The notes under the pieces: generated by a model
Database searches by the model: none
What the model saw: the letters and a program-made list of their open reading frames with translations, nothing else
What the model was told of the DNA's origin: nothing
In this document: positions 22,455-32,600 of the stretch, piece after piece
Layout of the letters: every line of letters begins with the position of its first letter
Numbering within the stretch: the stretch's first letter is position 1
NCBI GenBank assembly: GCA_903821635.1
Contig: CAIJLV010000145.1
Span: 1-35,650 of the forward strand
Direction: 5' to 3'
Length of the DNA stretch: 35,650 nucleotides
From: an uncultured Verrucomicrobiota bacterium
GTDB taxonomy: Bacteria > Verrucomicrobiota > Verrucomicrobiia > Limisphaerales > UBA9464
Position numbers and translations under genes: made by a program

Positions 22455-23189
22455 GTGCCTGCTGCGGAAAATCAGTCGCCGGTTTTCGCCACGACCCGCT
22501 GGAGCCTAGTGCTCGCAGCCGGCGACCACGCATCCCCGCAGGGGCACGATGCGCTGGAGCAACTGTGCCGGACCTACTGGTTCCCGCTGTATGCCTACGT
22601 CCGGCGCCGCGGTCACGATGCCCACGCGGCCCAAGACCTGACCCAAGGATTTTTCGCCCAGTTATTGGCGCGCAATGACCTCGCCCGGATCACCCGCGAC
22701 GGCGGCAAGTTTCGCTCCTTTCTGCTGACCGCGTTAAACCATTTCCTCGCCAACGAACACGAACGCGCCCAGGCCCTTAAACGAGGCGGCGGCCGGATGC
22801 TGCTCTCGTTGGATGACGATTCGGCCGAAGACCGTTACCTGCGGGAGCCGGCGCACACGGAGTCACCCGACCGACTGTTTGAACGTCAATGGGCGCTGGC
22901 GCTGCTGGAAAACGCCTTGGCGCGGCTACGCACCGAACAAACCGCCGCCGGAAAAGCGACCGCGTTTGAGGCCCTGCAACCCTTTCTCAGCCGGGAACCC
23001 GAGCCGGGCGAATACCTCAGCCTCGCCGCCCACCTCGAACTCGCCCCGGGCACGCTCGCCGTGCAGGTGCATCGCCTGCGCGAACGCTATCGCCAAGAAG
23101 TCCGCACCGCCGTCGCCCACACCGTGCACAGTCCGCTGGAGATCGAAGCGGAGATGCGGCACCTGCTCGCCGCACTCCACCGACCATGA
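22455..23189 (+). CDS. ECF-type RNA polymerase sigma factor
   Basis: A 244-residue sigma-70-family factor of the ECF class found with Ser/Thr kinases in Planctomycetes and Verrucomicrobia. The N-terminus has the group's FATTRWSLVLAAGD. Region 2 spans YWFPLYAYVRRRGHDAHAAQ and DLTQGFFAQLLAR. Region 4 is near YLSLAAHLELAPGTLAVQVH and RLRERYRQEV. A short C-terminal extension (SPLEIEAEMRHLLAAL) is also typical. The frame is open back to ATG 22332, inside the divergent gene's start region; GTG 22455 puts FATTRW near the N-terminus, as in relatives. The next gene, 111 bp downstream, is a kinase preceded by a conserved promoter-like element, suggesting that this factor drives it and that the kinase may control the factor. 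Confidence 0.9.
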   Translation: MPAAENQSPVFATTRWSLVLAAGDHASPQGHDALEQLCRTYWFPLYAYVRRRGHDAHAAQDLTQGFFAQLLARNDLARITRDGGKFRSFLLTALNHFLANEHERAQALKRGGGRMLLSLDDDSAEDRYLREPAHTESPDRLFERQWALALLENALARLRTEQTAAGKATAFEALQPFLSREPEPGEYLSLAAHLELAPGTLAVQVHRLRERYRQEVRTAVAHTVHSPLEIEAEMRHLLAALHRP

Positions 23190-23260
23190 ACCCCAACGCC
23201 TACCTTGGGCCGCCGCCCGCCGGGCCGCTGGGGGATGCCGGGTCTTTTTGTTTCCCGCCC

Positions 23261-23289
23261 CGTAATCACCCCGACTCTTTCCGGCGGTA
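23261..23289 (+). promoter_or_regulatory. Putative ECF promoter of the kinase gene
   Basis: CGTAATC (23261-23267), 13 bases, then CCGGCGGTA (23281-23289). The identical pair with identical spacing occurs at 26541-26569 before the protease gene. The elements fit a -35/-10 arrangement. The -10-like part ends only 11 bp before the kinase ATG, so the transcript would be nearly leaderless. The match to the adjacent sigma factor is inferred. Confidence 0.65.
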
Positions 23290-23300
23290 AGCGCTAACAC

Positions 23301-26300
23301 ATGGCCGTTTCTCTCTGTTCCCAATGCCAGTCCCCACGCGCCGAAGGCGGGCTGTTGGGGCAATGCCCGCGGTGTCTCGGGGCGCTGGCGTTCGGTCCGA
23401 GTGAGCCGCTGGCCGAGGAAATTCTGCACCAGGCCGGCGACTACGACGTGCTCCACGAACTGGGCCGGGGCGGCATGGGCGTGGTTTACGAAGCCCGCCA
23501 GCGCAGCCTCAACCGTCGGGTCGCCGTGAAAATGCTGCTCGCGGGCGCCTGGGCCCGCCCCGAATTCGCACCTCGCTTTCGCGCGGAGGCGGAGTCCGTG
23601 GCCCGCCTGCGCCATCCCGGGATCGTCACGATCCACGAAATTGGGGAACTGGAGGGGCAGCCATTTTTCGCGATGGAACTCATGGCGGGGCCGTCGCTCA
23701 GCGAACTGGTGCGCACCCAACCGCTGCCGCCCAAACGCGCCGCCCGCTATGTCCGGCTCGTAGCGGAAGCCATCGCCCACGCCCACGCCGCCGGCGTGCT
23801 GCACCGCGACCTCAAACCCTCGAACGTCCTACTCGACGAATCAGATCAACCGCGGGTGACCGATTTCGGGTTGGCCAAACAATTGGATTCCAACGCGGAA
23901 CTAACCCGCACCGGGGAGCTCGTCGGCTCGCCCAACTATCTGCCGCCCGAACAGGTTTCCGGCGGCCAAGTCACCGCGGCGGGCGACATCTATTCTCTCG
24001 GGGCAATCCTCTACCAGTTATTGACCGCCCGGCCCCCGTTCGTGGCCGATACCGTCGCCGCGACGCTTCATCAAGTCCTCCATAGTGAACCCGTGGCCCC
24101 GCGGTTGCTGAATGCAGCCGTGCCGCGCGACTTGGAAACCATCGGGCTCAAGTGCCTGCACAAGGAACCCAGCCGACGCTACGCCAGCGCAGCGGAATTG
24201 GCGGCTGACCTGGCGCGCTTCGAAGCCGGCGAACCCGTGTGGGCACGGCCGGTATCCCAAGGGGAACGGGCCGTGTTGTGGTGTCGCCGCAAGCCCGCGC
24301 TGGCCGCCGTCTCCACGGCGCTCGGGCTGGCCGTGGTCGTGGGCTTGAGCAGCGTGCTCGGGCAATGGCGGCGCGCCGAAGCCAGCCAGGAGGAGATGGC
24401 GCGCAACCTCTACGCCGCCGATGTGGCGGCGGCCTCCACGGCGCGGCTGGAAGGCAATCTCGGCCGCGCCCGGGAGCTGCTTTTGCGTCACGCCCCGACC
24501 ACGGTTGGAATCCAGTCGGCCGAGGGCGTCCGCGCCGCCGCGGCGGCACGGACCGAATTCACTTGGCGACTGCTGTGGGCTCGCTGTCAGAGCGATGAAC
24601 TCGCCACCTTGGGCACCCATCCGTGGATCGTCACCTGCGTCGCCGTGTCCCCCGACGGTCAATGGGTCGCTTCCGGCAGTCAGGACCAGCCGACGAACGT
24701 CACGAACTCGCTGAAATTGTGGCATCTGGGAGGCGCTGCCCCCGCCGGGGTGGCCACCCACACGCTGGCCGCCTCGAACACGATTTGGTCAGTCGCGTTT
24801 ACCGACGACAGCCGCACGCTCATCTCCGCCGGGAGCAAGGGCGTTCACTTCTGGGACGTGGCCACGGGCGCCGCCCGCACCGACTTCCCGGCCCTCGCGG
24901 GCCAGGAAGTGACGCGGGCAGGCGAGGTGTTGGTCGGTTCGCCGAATCACGCATTCCTCAACCCGAGCACGCTGCAACCCTTGTGGCGCATGAACTTGGC
25001 GACCCACGAAGTCCGCCCCCTGCCCCTGCGTGGACGCCACCCCGCCTTGTCGCCGGATGGTCAGCGCCTCGCCCTGCTGGACGCCGCGCAAAACATTCAA
25101 CTCTTCGACCTCGCGACCGAACAACTACTCTTCACCGTCGCCTCCAATCAGCCGATTTTTCGGCTGCGCTTTTCGCCCGATGGACGCCGGTTGGTCGGGT
25201 CCGGCCAAACAACTTCAGCCCGCGTTTGGAATCTAAGCCAGCCCGGGGAGGCGCCCATCACTTTTACCAGTCGGCACAACGTCTGGGACGCCGTCTTCAC
25301 GCCCGACGGGGCCACGCTCATCACCGCGACGTCGCACCAGCAAATCGAACTCTGGGAGGCCGCAACCGGCCACCACCGCGGCCGCCTCGCCGGCCATAAT
25401 AATGAAGTCTGGAGCGTGGCCCCAACCCCCGACGGTCGCCGCTTCGTCTCCGGCGGCAAAGATCGAACCGTGCGCTTGTGGTCCCCGGCGCCCCCACCCG
25501 CCGTCTCGGCGGTGCCGCAATGGCGTCATGTCCAACCGATGTTTTCCCCCGACAGCACCCGGCTGCTCACCTACATGCAGACGAATTGGCACGGGGCGAC
25601 CACCGTGTGGGAACAGCGCCCCGCCAAGCGGGGAACGCGGACCGAAATTCAGGCCGTGGGCACCTTGGGTGGCTTTCCCCGTGGCTTCGCTCCGGATGGC
25701 ACCAACCTGCTGTTTTTGCGGGTCGATCATCCCACGCTCGAATGGTGGCAGCTTCAACCGGCGCGAGTGGTCCGCACCATCCGGTTGGATAACGCCCCGA
25801 CCAACGTGTTTGCCGCCGAATTCGCGCTGGCCGGGGACGCACGCTCCTTCGCCTGTCCTGATGAAACCGGCACGTTTTGGCAGTGGTCCACGGAAGACGG
25901 GCGGTTGCTGCGGCGCTGGACTGACGGGGAAGTCACGGCCCGTATCCGCGCTGAATTCACCGGCGGCAATCGTCCCCACCGCCTGTTCCGCAGTTTTATC
26001 GCCAGTCATTCGGGCCGCTGGCTGGCGTTGGGTCCTAACGGAACTTGCACCGGCGTGCTGGTCGATTTGGAACAGGGGACCGCCGTGCGCCTGCGCGGAC
26101 ACCACGACGACCTCGCCTCACTTGCCTTCACCCGGGACGAACGGTTGCTCGCGACCGGGAGCGGGGATGGCACGATCCGACTCTGGCAGGTGGCCGACGG
26201 GCAACCGGCCGGCGAACTGCCCGGCCATCTTGAATCCGTCGAGGCCGTCGCCTTTTCCCCGGACGGACAAACGCTCGCCTCCATGAATTATGGGGTTGAA

Positions 26301-26495
26301 GTCACCTTTTGGCATCTGCCCACCCGGCGCGAACTGGCGCGGTTCCCTTACTCGATCGCCGGCGCCCAACTGGCTTTTTCGCCCGATGGTCGCCACCTCG
26401 CCCTGAATGTCACCATCCCGGGGGCACGCGGGGAACCGGAACGCGAAGCAGTGGAGCTCTGGGACGCCCCGACCAGCCAAGCGGAGAGCCGCTGA
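23301..26495 (+). CDS. Transmembrane Ser/Thr protein kinase with zinc ribbon and WD40 propeller
   Basis: This 1064-residue protein has, in order, an N-terminal zinc ribbon (CSQC at 6-9, CPRC at 22-25) and a Hanks-type kinase domain (about 50-310) with the G-loop GRGGMGVVY (55-63), catalytic Lys77, HRDLKPSN (168-175) and DFG (188-190). A TM helix follows near 336-356, then an extracytoplasmic region with many WD40-like blades (for example VAVSPDGQWVASGS, FSPDGRRLVGSG, FTRDERLLATGSGDGTIRLW). All catalytic residues are present. The architecture suggests an inner-membrane sensor whose outer propeller detects a ligand and whose cytoplasmic kinase phosphorylates targets, perhaps the adjacent sigma factor. 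It starts at ATG 23301, 11 bp after the promoter-like element. The downstream protease gene carries the same element. Confidence 0.93.
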   Translation: MAVSLCSQCQSPRAEGGLLGQCPRCLGALAFGPSEPLAEEILHQAGDYDVLHELGRGGMGVVYEARQRSLNRRVAVKMLLAGAWARPEFAPRFRAEAESVARLRHPGIVTIHEIGELEGQPFFAMELMAGPSLSELVRTQPLPPKRAARYVRLVAEAIAHAHAAGVLHRDLKPSNVLLDESDQPRVTDFGLAKQLDSNAELTRTGELVGSPNYLPPEQVSGGQVTAAGDIYSLGAILYQLLTARPPFVADTVAATLHQVLHSEPVAPRLLNAAVPRDLETIGLKCLHKEPSRRYASAAELAADLARFEAGEPVWARPVSQGERAVLWCRRKPALAAVSTALGLAVVVGLSSVLGQWRRAEASQEEMARNLYAADVAAASTARLEGNLGRARELLLRHAPTTVGIQSAEGVRAAAAARTEFTWRLLWARCQSDELATLGTHPWIVTCVAVSPDGQWVASGSQDQPTNVTNSLKLWHLGGAAPAGVATHTLAASNTIWSVAFTDDSRTLISAGSKGVHFWDVATGAARTDFPALAGQEVTRAGEVLVGSPNHAFLNPSTLQPLWRMNLATHEVRPLPLRGRHPALSPDGQRLALLDAAQNIQLFDLATEQLLFTVASNQPIFRLRFSPDGRRLVGSGQTTSARVWNLSQPGEAPITFTSRHNVWDAVFTPDGATLITATSHQQIELWEAATGHHRGRLAGHNNEVWSVAPTPDGRRFVSGGKDRTVRLWSPAPPPAVSAVPQWRHVQPMFSPDSTRLLTYMQTNWHGATTVWEQRPAKRGTRTEIQAVGTLGGFPRGFAPDGTNLLFLRVDHPTLEWWQLQPARVVRTIRLDNAPTNVFAAEFALAGDARSFACPDETGTFWQWSTEDGRLLRRWTDGEVTARIRAEFTGGNRPHRLFRSFIASHSGRWLALGPNGTCTGVLVDLEQGTAVRLRGHHDDLASLAFTRDERLLATGSGDGTIRLWQVADGQPAGELPGHLESVEAVAFSPDGQTLASMNYGVEVTFWHLPTRRELARFPYSIAGAQLAFSPDGRHLALNVTIPGARGEPEREAVELWDAPTSQAESR

Positions 26496-26540
26496 GCCAA
26501 GCACCCGCTGCCCGGCGTGGCTCGCTTCGCAAAAGTTTCC

Positions 26541-26569
26541 CGTAATCCGCCACCCCGCTTCCGGCGGTA
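26541..26569 (+). promoter_or_regulatory. Putative ECF promoter of the secreted protease gene
   Basis: CGTAATC (26541-26547), 13 bases, CCGGCGGTA (26561-26569), identical in both boxes and spacing to 23261-23289. It lies 48 bp before the chosen start ATG 26618 and after the kinase stop at 26495, giving the protease gene its own start site within the cluster. Confidence 0.65.
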
Positions 26570-26617
26570 GTGCGATATGTGGCCCAAAAACAACTCGGGG
26601 ACTCGGATTGCTCCGTG

Positions 26618-29600
26618 ATGACGCTACCGCCCTATTTTGCCTGTGTCCGAAACCGCCTTGCCACTTGGGCGATCCTTTCGGCCACCGGTTGGCCGCTGCC
26701 ACTGGCCGCCGATGCGCCGGTGGAAGGTCGCTTCCGCGAAGTTTCCGGCACAGTCCGCTTCGATAACGCGAATCCCGAAATACTGAATCGCCTCCAAACG
26801 CCCGCCAACGAAGGCACGAGCAGCCTCACGGTGCGGGCCACCAGCCTCGCGCCCCACGGCGGATTGACTGCTCAGGTCAGTCCACCAACGCCGGACGGTC
26901 TCGCCAATCTTTACCAGCTTTCCGTCCAGGCGGGCACGAACGCGGCCACGGCGATCGCGTATTCGGTCCAGGGCGTCATCGGGCTGAAGGACGGCCGCGA
27001 GCTGTTCTACACCCGCACGGTCGAAACCCAGCCCCTGCTCGGTGAGTCGGCGCCCGTGGCGGTGGACCTGCCCGAATGCGTGGGCCTAATCCGGCTCCAG
27101 TTTGTGGACGCCGACGGCAACCCGCTCACCGTGGAAGGTGGCAGCGGCACAGTCTCGGCCGGCGGCGAACTGCGCGGCCAGATCTTCAGCCTGGCGGCGG
27201 GACTCACGGAGAGTTTCCACGTCGTGCCCGCGGACGTGGAATTCAACCTCGCGCTCCAGCTCCAGCGCGGCACGGACCCGTATCTGGACCAGATCACCCA
27301 TCCCTTCAGCCTCGTGACCAACGTGCCGTGCGACACCGTGGTGACGGTGCCGGTGGTGCTGCGCGACACGGCCCGCCTCGGCCGGATTGTCGGGACTCTG
27401 GCGTATTTGGGCGCGCCCGTGCCACGCACCGGCCCGTCCTCCTTGAACGGCTACACGGGCCGACCCATCATGGTTGCCACCGGACCGGCGGGCACCCGCC
27501 GGCTTCACCTGGCGGAAGTGCCAGAAGGCGTCCCGCTCAATATTACGCGGTTCGCCCTCGAGAACCTGCTGCCTTCGGACGCGGTGGAACCGGCACAACC
27601 TTGGCGATTGCAGGCCGAATATCATCTCCGCTCGGGCCGTGACTTCGTCTGGTTTGTATCCCCCGCGCTCGGTGAGGGGCAGAATCCCGGTGTGAACGTG
27701 ATGGCGGGCGAAACCGTGACCAACTGGTTCGTGTTCCAATTCCAGCGCACCCCCATCCGTGGCGCCATTCGGCTCGCAGGTCCGCCGGACACCACCGCGT
27801 CGCGCTCGGCCCTCAACGGCATCGTTCGACCCGACGACTATGGCGTGGACGCCCAGGGCGTGCCCCTGCACGTCGGCGAATACGGCATGATCGGCTCGCA
27901 CGTCATCGCCCGGGGCCTGGACGAAAAGGTTCCCGGGGCAGAATTCACCGCCGCCGGCGGGCGTTCGGCCGGCAATTTCGCGGGCGATTACGACGGAACG
28001 TCCGGCGAATTCCGGGGGCGCTACGAACTCCTGGTCAGTTCGTTTTTCGGTGACGTGGTCGCGGAAAAGGCCGAGTGGCAGCGCGATGGACTGGCACTCA
28101 CCATCTCGACGGCGACCAACGCCCTCACGCCTTATGTCAACCAGGTGCTGGCGATCACGGAGACGGACGCACCTCGCCTGATCACCGGCCCGGGGATCAT
28201 CGCCACGAACGATCTGGCCCTCGGCTTCAGCGAGGTGTGCCTCCGTTTCCGGACGCCCGGGCGCCGCTTTCACAGCCCGACGGTCGTCCAGGCGCCGGGC
28301 ACGTTTTCCGGAGTGGATTTCGAGGGGCGTTCACGGAATTACGCGGTGAACATCGAGGCCGCCTCGGGCCTGCCTGCCGGGGTGACGGACGCGGCCGACA
28401 CCGGCGTGCTCACGCTAATGCTGCCGCAGGGCCAGTATAGGCTGCGCCCCTCGTTGAACGTGCTGAATGACGACGGCACCGAAAGCCTGACCCAGTTGGA
28501 GGAGATCACGCTCGACGTCCCGGCCCGCCAACGCCTCTGCGTCGAAAGCTGCCTGCGGCTGAACGTCGGCATCCCGGCCTGCGCCGGCGGCTCGGTGCCC
28601 ATCACCGGTTCGGTGCTCACCTGCGGCCAGGCCGTGAAGACGGTCACGTATCAGGTGGACGACGGTCCGCACGTCGTTGTCTGCGACGCCTGCGGCGTCA
28701 ACCCATCGCTGGACTTCACGGTGCCCATCACCCCGGGGCCGCACCTGATCACGGTCACGGCGACCGACGAGAACGGCGCGGCCAGTTCGGCGAGCGGTTC
28801 TGTCGGCGCCGACACCGAGGCGCCGGTGATTACCTGTCCCCCGGCGGTCACCCTTTCCGCGGATGCCCCGTGCGGGACGCCGGTCTTCTTCGACGTGCCC
28901 GTCCGCGACAACTGCGATCCGAGTGTGACCGTGGTCTGCACGCCGCCCTCGGGCACCCCGTTCCCAGTCGGCACTACCGAAGTGGTCGGAGTGGCGACGG
29001 ACGCCGCGGGCAACCGCGCAGAATGCCGCTTCACCGTCACCGTGCTGGCCCCGGAAGGCACGCCGAGCATCACGAAGCTGGATGTTTCCGGGTGGAAATC
29101 CTCGACCGACACCGGCCTGATTGGCGCGAACTTCCTCCGTGGCGACGAAGTCTGGTTCAGCGACGTGCGGGTGCCCGACGTGCGCTGGGTCGCGCCAGAT
29201 GAACTGCGCTTCTTCGTGCCGGACCTCCCGATCGGCGTGAGCGACGTGACCGTGCGCCGCTGCGGCGAAATCGTCGCGACCAAGGCCGGTGTCATCCAGA
29301 CCTCGGGTGTGCCGGCGCTGACGGGCGTCGAGCCAGGCATCGTGTCCGAAGTCGGCAATACCCTCGTCACCGTGCGCGGCTACTTCCTGACGGCCCAACA
29401 GCGGGTTCGGGTCGGCTTCCCGGCACCGGCCGGACAGCCGGACGCCAACCTCCTCCGGGTGGTCAGCGTGTCCGAGGAAGGCACGCAGCTCATCGGAATC
29501 GTCCCCGCCCTGCCGCTCGGCGAACTGCCCGGTCCGCGCTCGTTGATCTTGGAGAACGCGACCGGCTTCCCGTTGAACACACTCATGGCCGGATTGACCT

Positions 29601-32600
29601 ACGTGAACGACGTCGCCGAAAGCGACGTGCAGGTTGTCTCGCTGCGCAAGTTCCAGCGCACTTCCGCCGTGCCCGCCACCGTGCGCATGCGCGACGGCTT
29701 CCCGTCGCACTTGCAGGGCCGGATCGCCGTGGCGGGAGAAACGCCCCTGGCGCAGGCCCGCAGCTTTGCCCGCGACTATCGCCAACTGCTGCGGGTGACC
29801 GACCCGGACCAGGAGCTGTTCCCGAAGCGCGTCGAAGCGGGTCCGCTTGCCTTGGTCACGTTGTCGCAGACCCATCAGGGGCTGCCGGTCTTCGGCGCCG
29901 AAGTTGCCATTCAACTCGCAGACGGCGAGGCCTTGAACGCCTTGGGCTTCCTGCTGCCTTCGGATGAACTGGCCGCCCGGTTGCCCAACGTCGCCCCGAC
30001 GCTCACCGCGGAGCAGGCCGAGGACATCGTCCGGGCGGCACGCGCCCCGTTGCCATCGGTGCAACTCTTCCGCCCGAGCAGCCTCGCCATCTATGACAAA
30101 TGCGTGCTCACCGAAGGCGTGCCGATGAATCCCAAGCTCACCTGGCGCGTGGCGTTTCGGGGCGCGGACCGGGAGTTCTTCGTGGATGCACACACGGGCG
30201 CGATTGTCTTCCGGCGCGCCGTGAGTTCATCGGACGGGCCCTTGGATGATCTGGACCTCGACATGCAGGACGCGGAAAACGAGGCGAATGCCTACAAAGA
30301 CCTCTGCTTCCTCACGTCCAACGACACGTTCGTCGCCGATGAGGACGGCATAGATCCGGCGTATCAGGGCAATCCGGCGGCGCGCGTGCTGTTCCAGGGC
30401 GCGCGCGACGTTTACAGCTTCTACCGCCGCCACTTCAACCGCGACTCCTACGACGGGTTCGGGGCGCAGATTGAAATCTTCATCAACTCGGATATGGCCC
30501 CGCCCAACGCCCAGTTTTTGGAGTTCTGTGGCAACATGGAGTTTTCTCCCGGACGTGAGGATGGCGAAGTGCTGGCCCACGAGTTCACCCACGGGGTGAT
30601 CAATTCCAGCAGTGGACTGGACTACGAATACGAGTCGGGCGCACTCAACGAACACTACGCCGACATCATGGCCGTGCTGCTGGATCGGGAACTGGGCTCG
30701 GTCAACTGGACCCTGGGTGAAAAGCGGCTAGACGGAACCGGCCCCAGCCGTGACCTGTCGAATCCCGGCAACCCCAGCCTGAGGGTCCGACAACCCTCGC
30801 ACTATCGGAACCGGTTCATGATCGGTCCCGACGACGATGCCAACGACGCCAACGACCAGGGCGGTGTCCACATCAACTCCGGCATCGCCAACTTGGCATC
30901 CTACCGCCTCACCGCCGGCGCCTTTCTGCCCTCGACCAATGCCGCCGAACCGACGGTCCGCATCGCGGGCATTGGCGAGGCCAAGGCCCGGCGCCTGTTC
31001 TACGGGGCGCTGACCAGCCTGCCGGACACCGCCACCTTCGAGCAGGCCCGCGAGCTGGAGGTGTTCCTCGCCGAATTCTTCGCCAGTCGCGGTTGGTTCG
31101 GCTTCACCGCCGGCGACGTGTGCGACGTGCGCAACGCGTGGGCCTCGGTCGGTGTGGGCGGATACGCGCCCGCCTGCGACACCTACTTGCCGCCGCCAGA
31201 CACGGACGGCGACGGCGTGATTGATGCGAAGGACAATTGCTCGCGCCGCGCCAACCCGAAGCAGGAGGACACCGACAAGGACGGCCGGGGCGACGTGTGC
31301 GACAACTGTCCGGCCACCAAGAACCCCAGCCAATCCGACCTCGATCATGACGGCATCGGCGACAGTTGCGACAGCGACAAGGACGGGGATGGCTGCCTGA
31401 ACCAATACTACCCCACCGATGGTTCGGTCGTGCGGCCGCCGCTGGACCGCGAGGATTGGCGAACGGAAAGCGCCTACCAGGTCGTGGGCTACAGCGAAAC
31501 CATCGCCGTGACCGCCTGCGCCGGCGGCACGTTTGAGATCACCGCCTGGGAAGGCGGCGACACGGACGGCGACGGCCAGCCCGACTGCAATGACCAGGAC
31601 GACGACAACGACGGCCTGCGGGATGTCCGGTCGGTGTTCTACGGCGAGGACGCCGATGGGCTTTCGACGCGGACGGACGTCCTCAGCGAAGACCTTTGTC
31701 CCACGATCAAGTTGGACCCGAATTTCATCCCGGGCAGCCCGCTGGTTCGCAACCAATGCACCACCGTCACCTTCTGCAGCGGCAGCCAGCCCACCGTGCG
31801 CCTGCCCGACGGCGTGGCCGACGGTGGCATCTTCGTGCGCTTCGGCCAGCACGTGAACCCCAACCCCGAGGGTGACTTCCTCTGGGATAACGTCCGCCTT
31901 GCCGGCGACCAGGTGATCCTGGATCCGGGAATCGGCGTCACCGTCGGCCAGCTCACCGCCAAGCTGAAGGGCCTCGGCCGGATTGCCGGCGGGAACTCCG
32001 GCCGGGTGCAACGGGCCGCGGAACCCGGTCCGGCCGATTCCATCCGGGTCGAACTCTGGGCCCGCGGCACCAATGGCGGCCCGGCCCGGCTCCTCCGCGT
32101 GCTCGGTGATTTCGATCCGGCCAAGGCGACGATCACGGACGGCGACACCGGCGCCCTGTTGGCGCTCGCCCCGGCCGGCGAATTCGGCGGCCAGGTCAGT
32201 CTCGCCGGCGTGTGGCTGGATTCCCAGCGGGCCGGCAGCGCCCGCGTCGACACCGACCTCGACGGCATGCCCGACGGGTTCGAAATCCGCAATGGCTTCA
32301 ACTCCCGCGACCGTCAAGACGGCTTGGCCGATACCGATGGCGACGGCCGTCGCAACTTCGAGGAGTTTCTTGCCGGCACCAATCCACTCGCGGCGGATTT
32401 ATTGCCGCTGCGGCTCACGGTGACGCCGCTCGCCAACGATCGGTTCCGACTCACTTGGTTCGGCAGCCCGGAAATCCGGCTTCAGCGAGGGGCAGCCATT
32501 GCCGCCGGCATCTGGGAGGACGTTCCCGACACGGCGGGGAAATCAGCCATTGATCTGGATCCGACCGCGGTAAACGGCTTTTTCCGCCTGCTTCGACCTT

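Noticed and set aside
28415..32317. Long minus-strand frames (592 and 529 codons)
   Set aside because: Both lie opposite the metalloprotease gene, which has a complete and coherent domain series; long antisense frames are expected in high-GC DNA.
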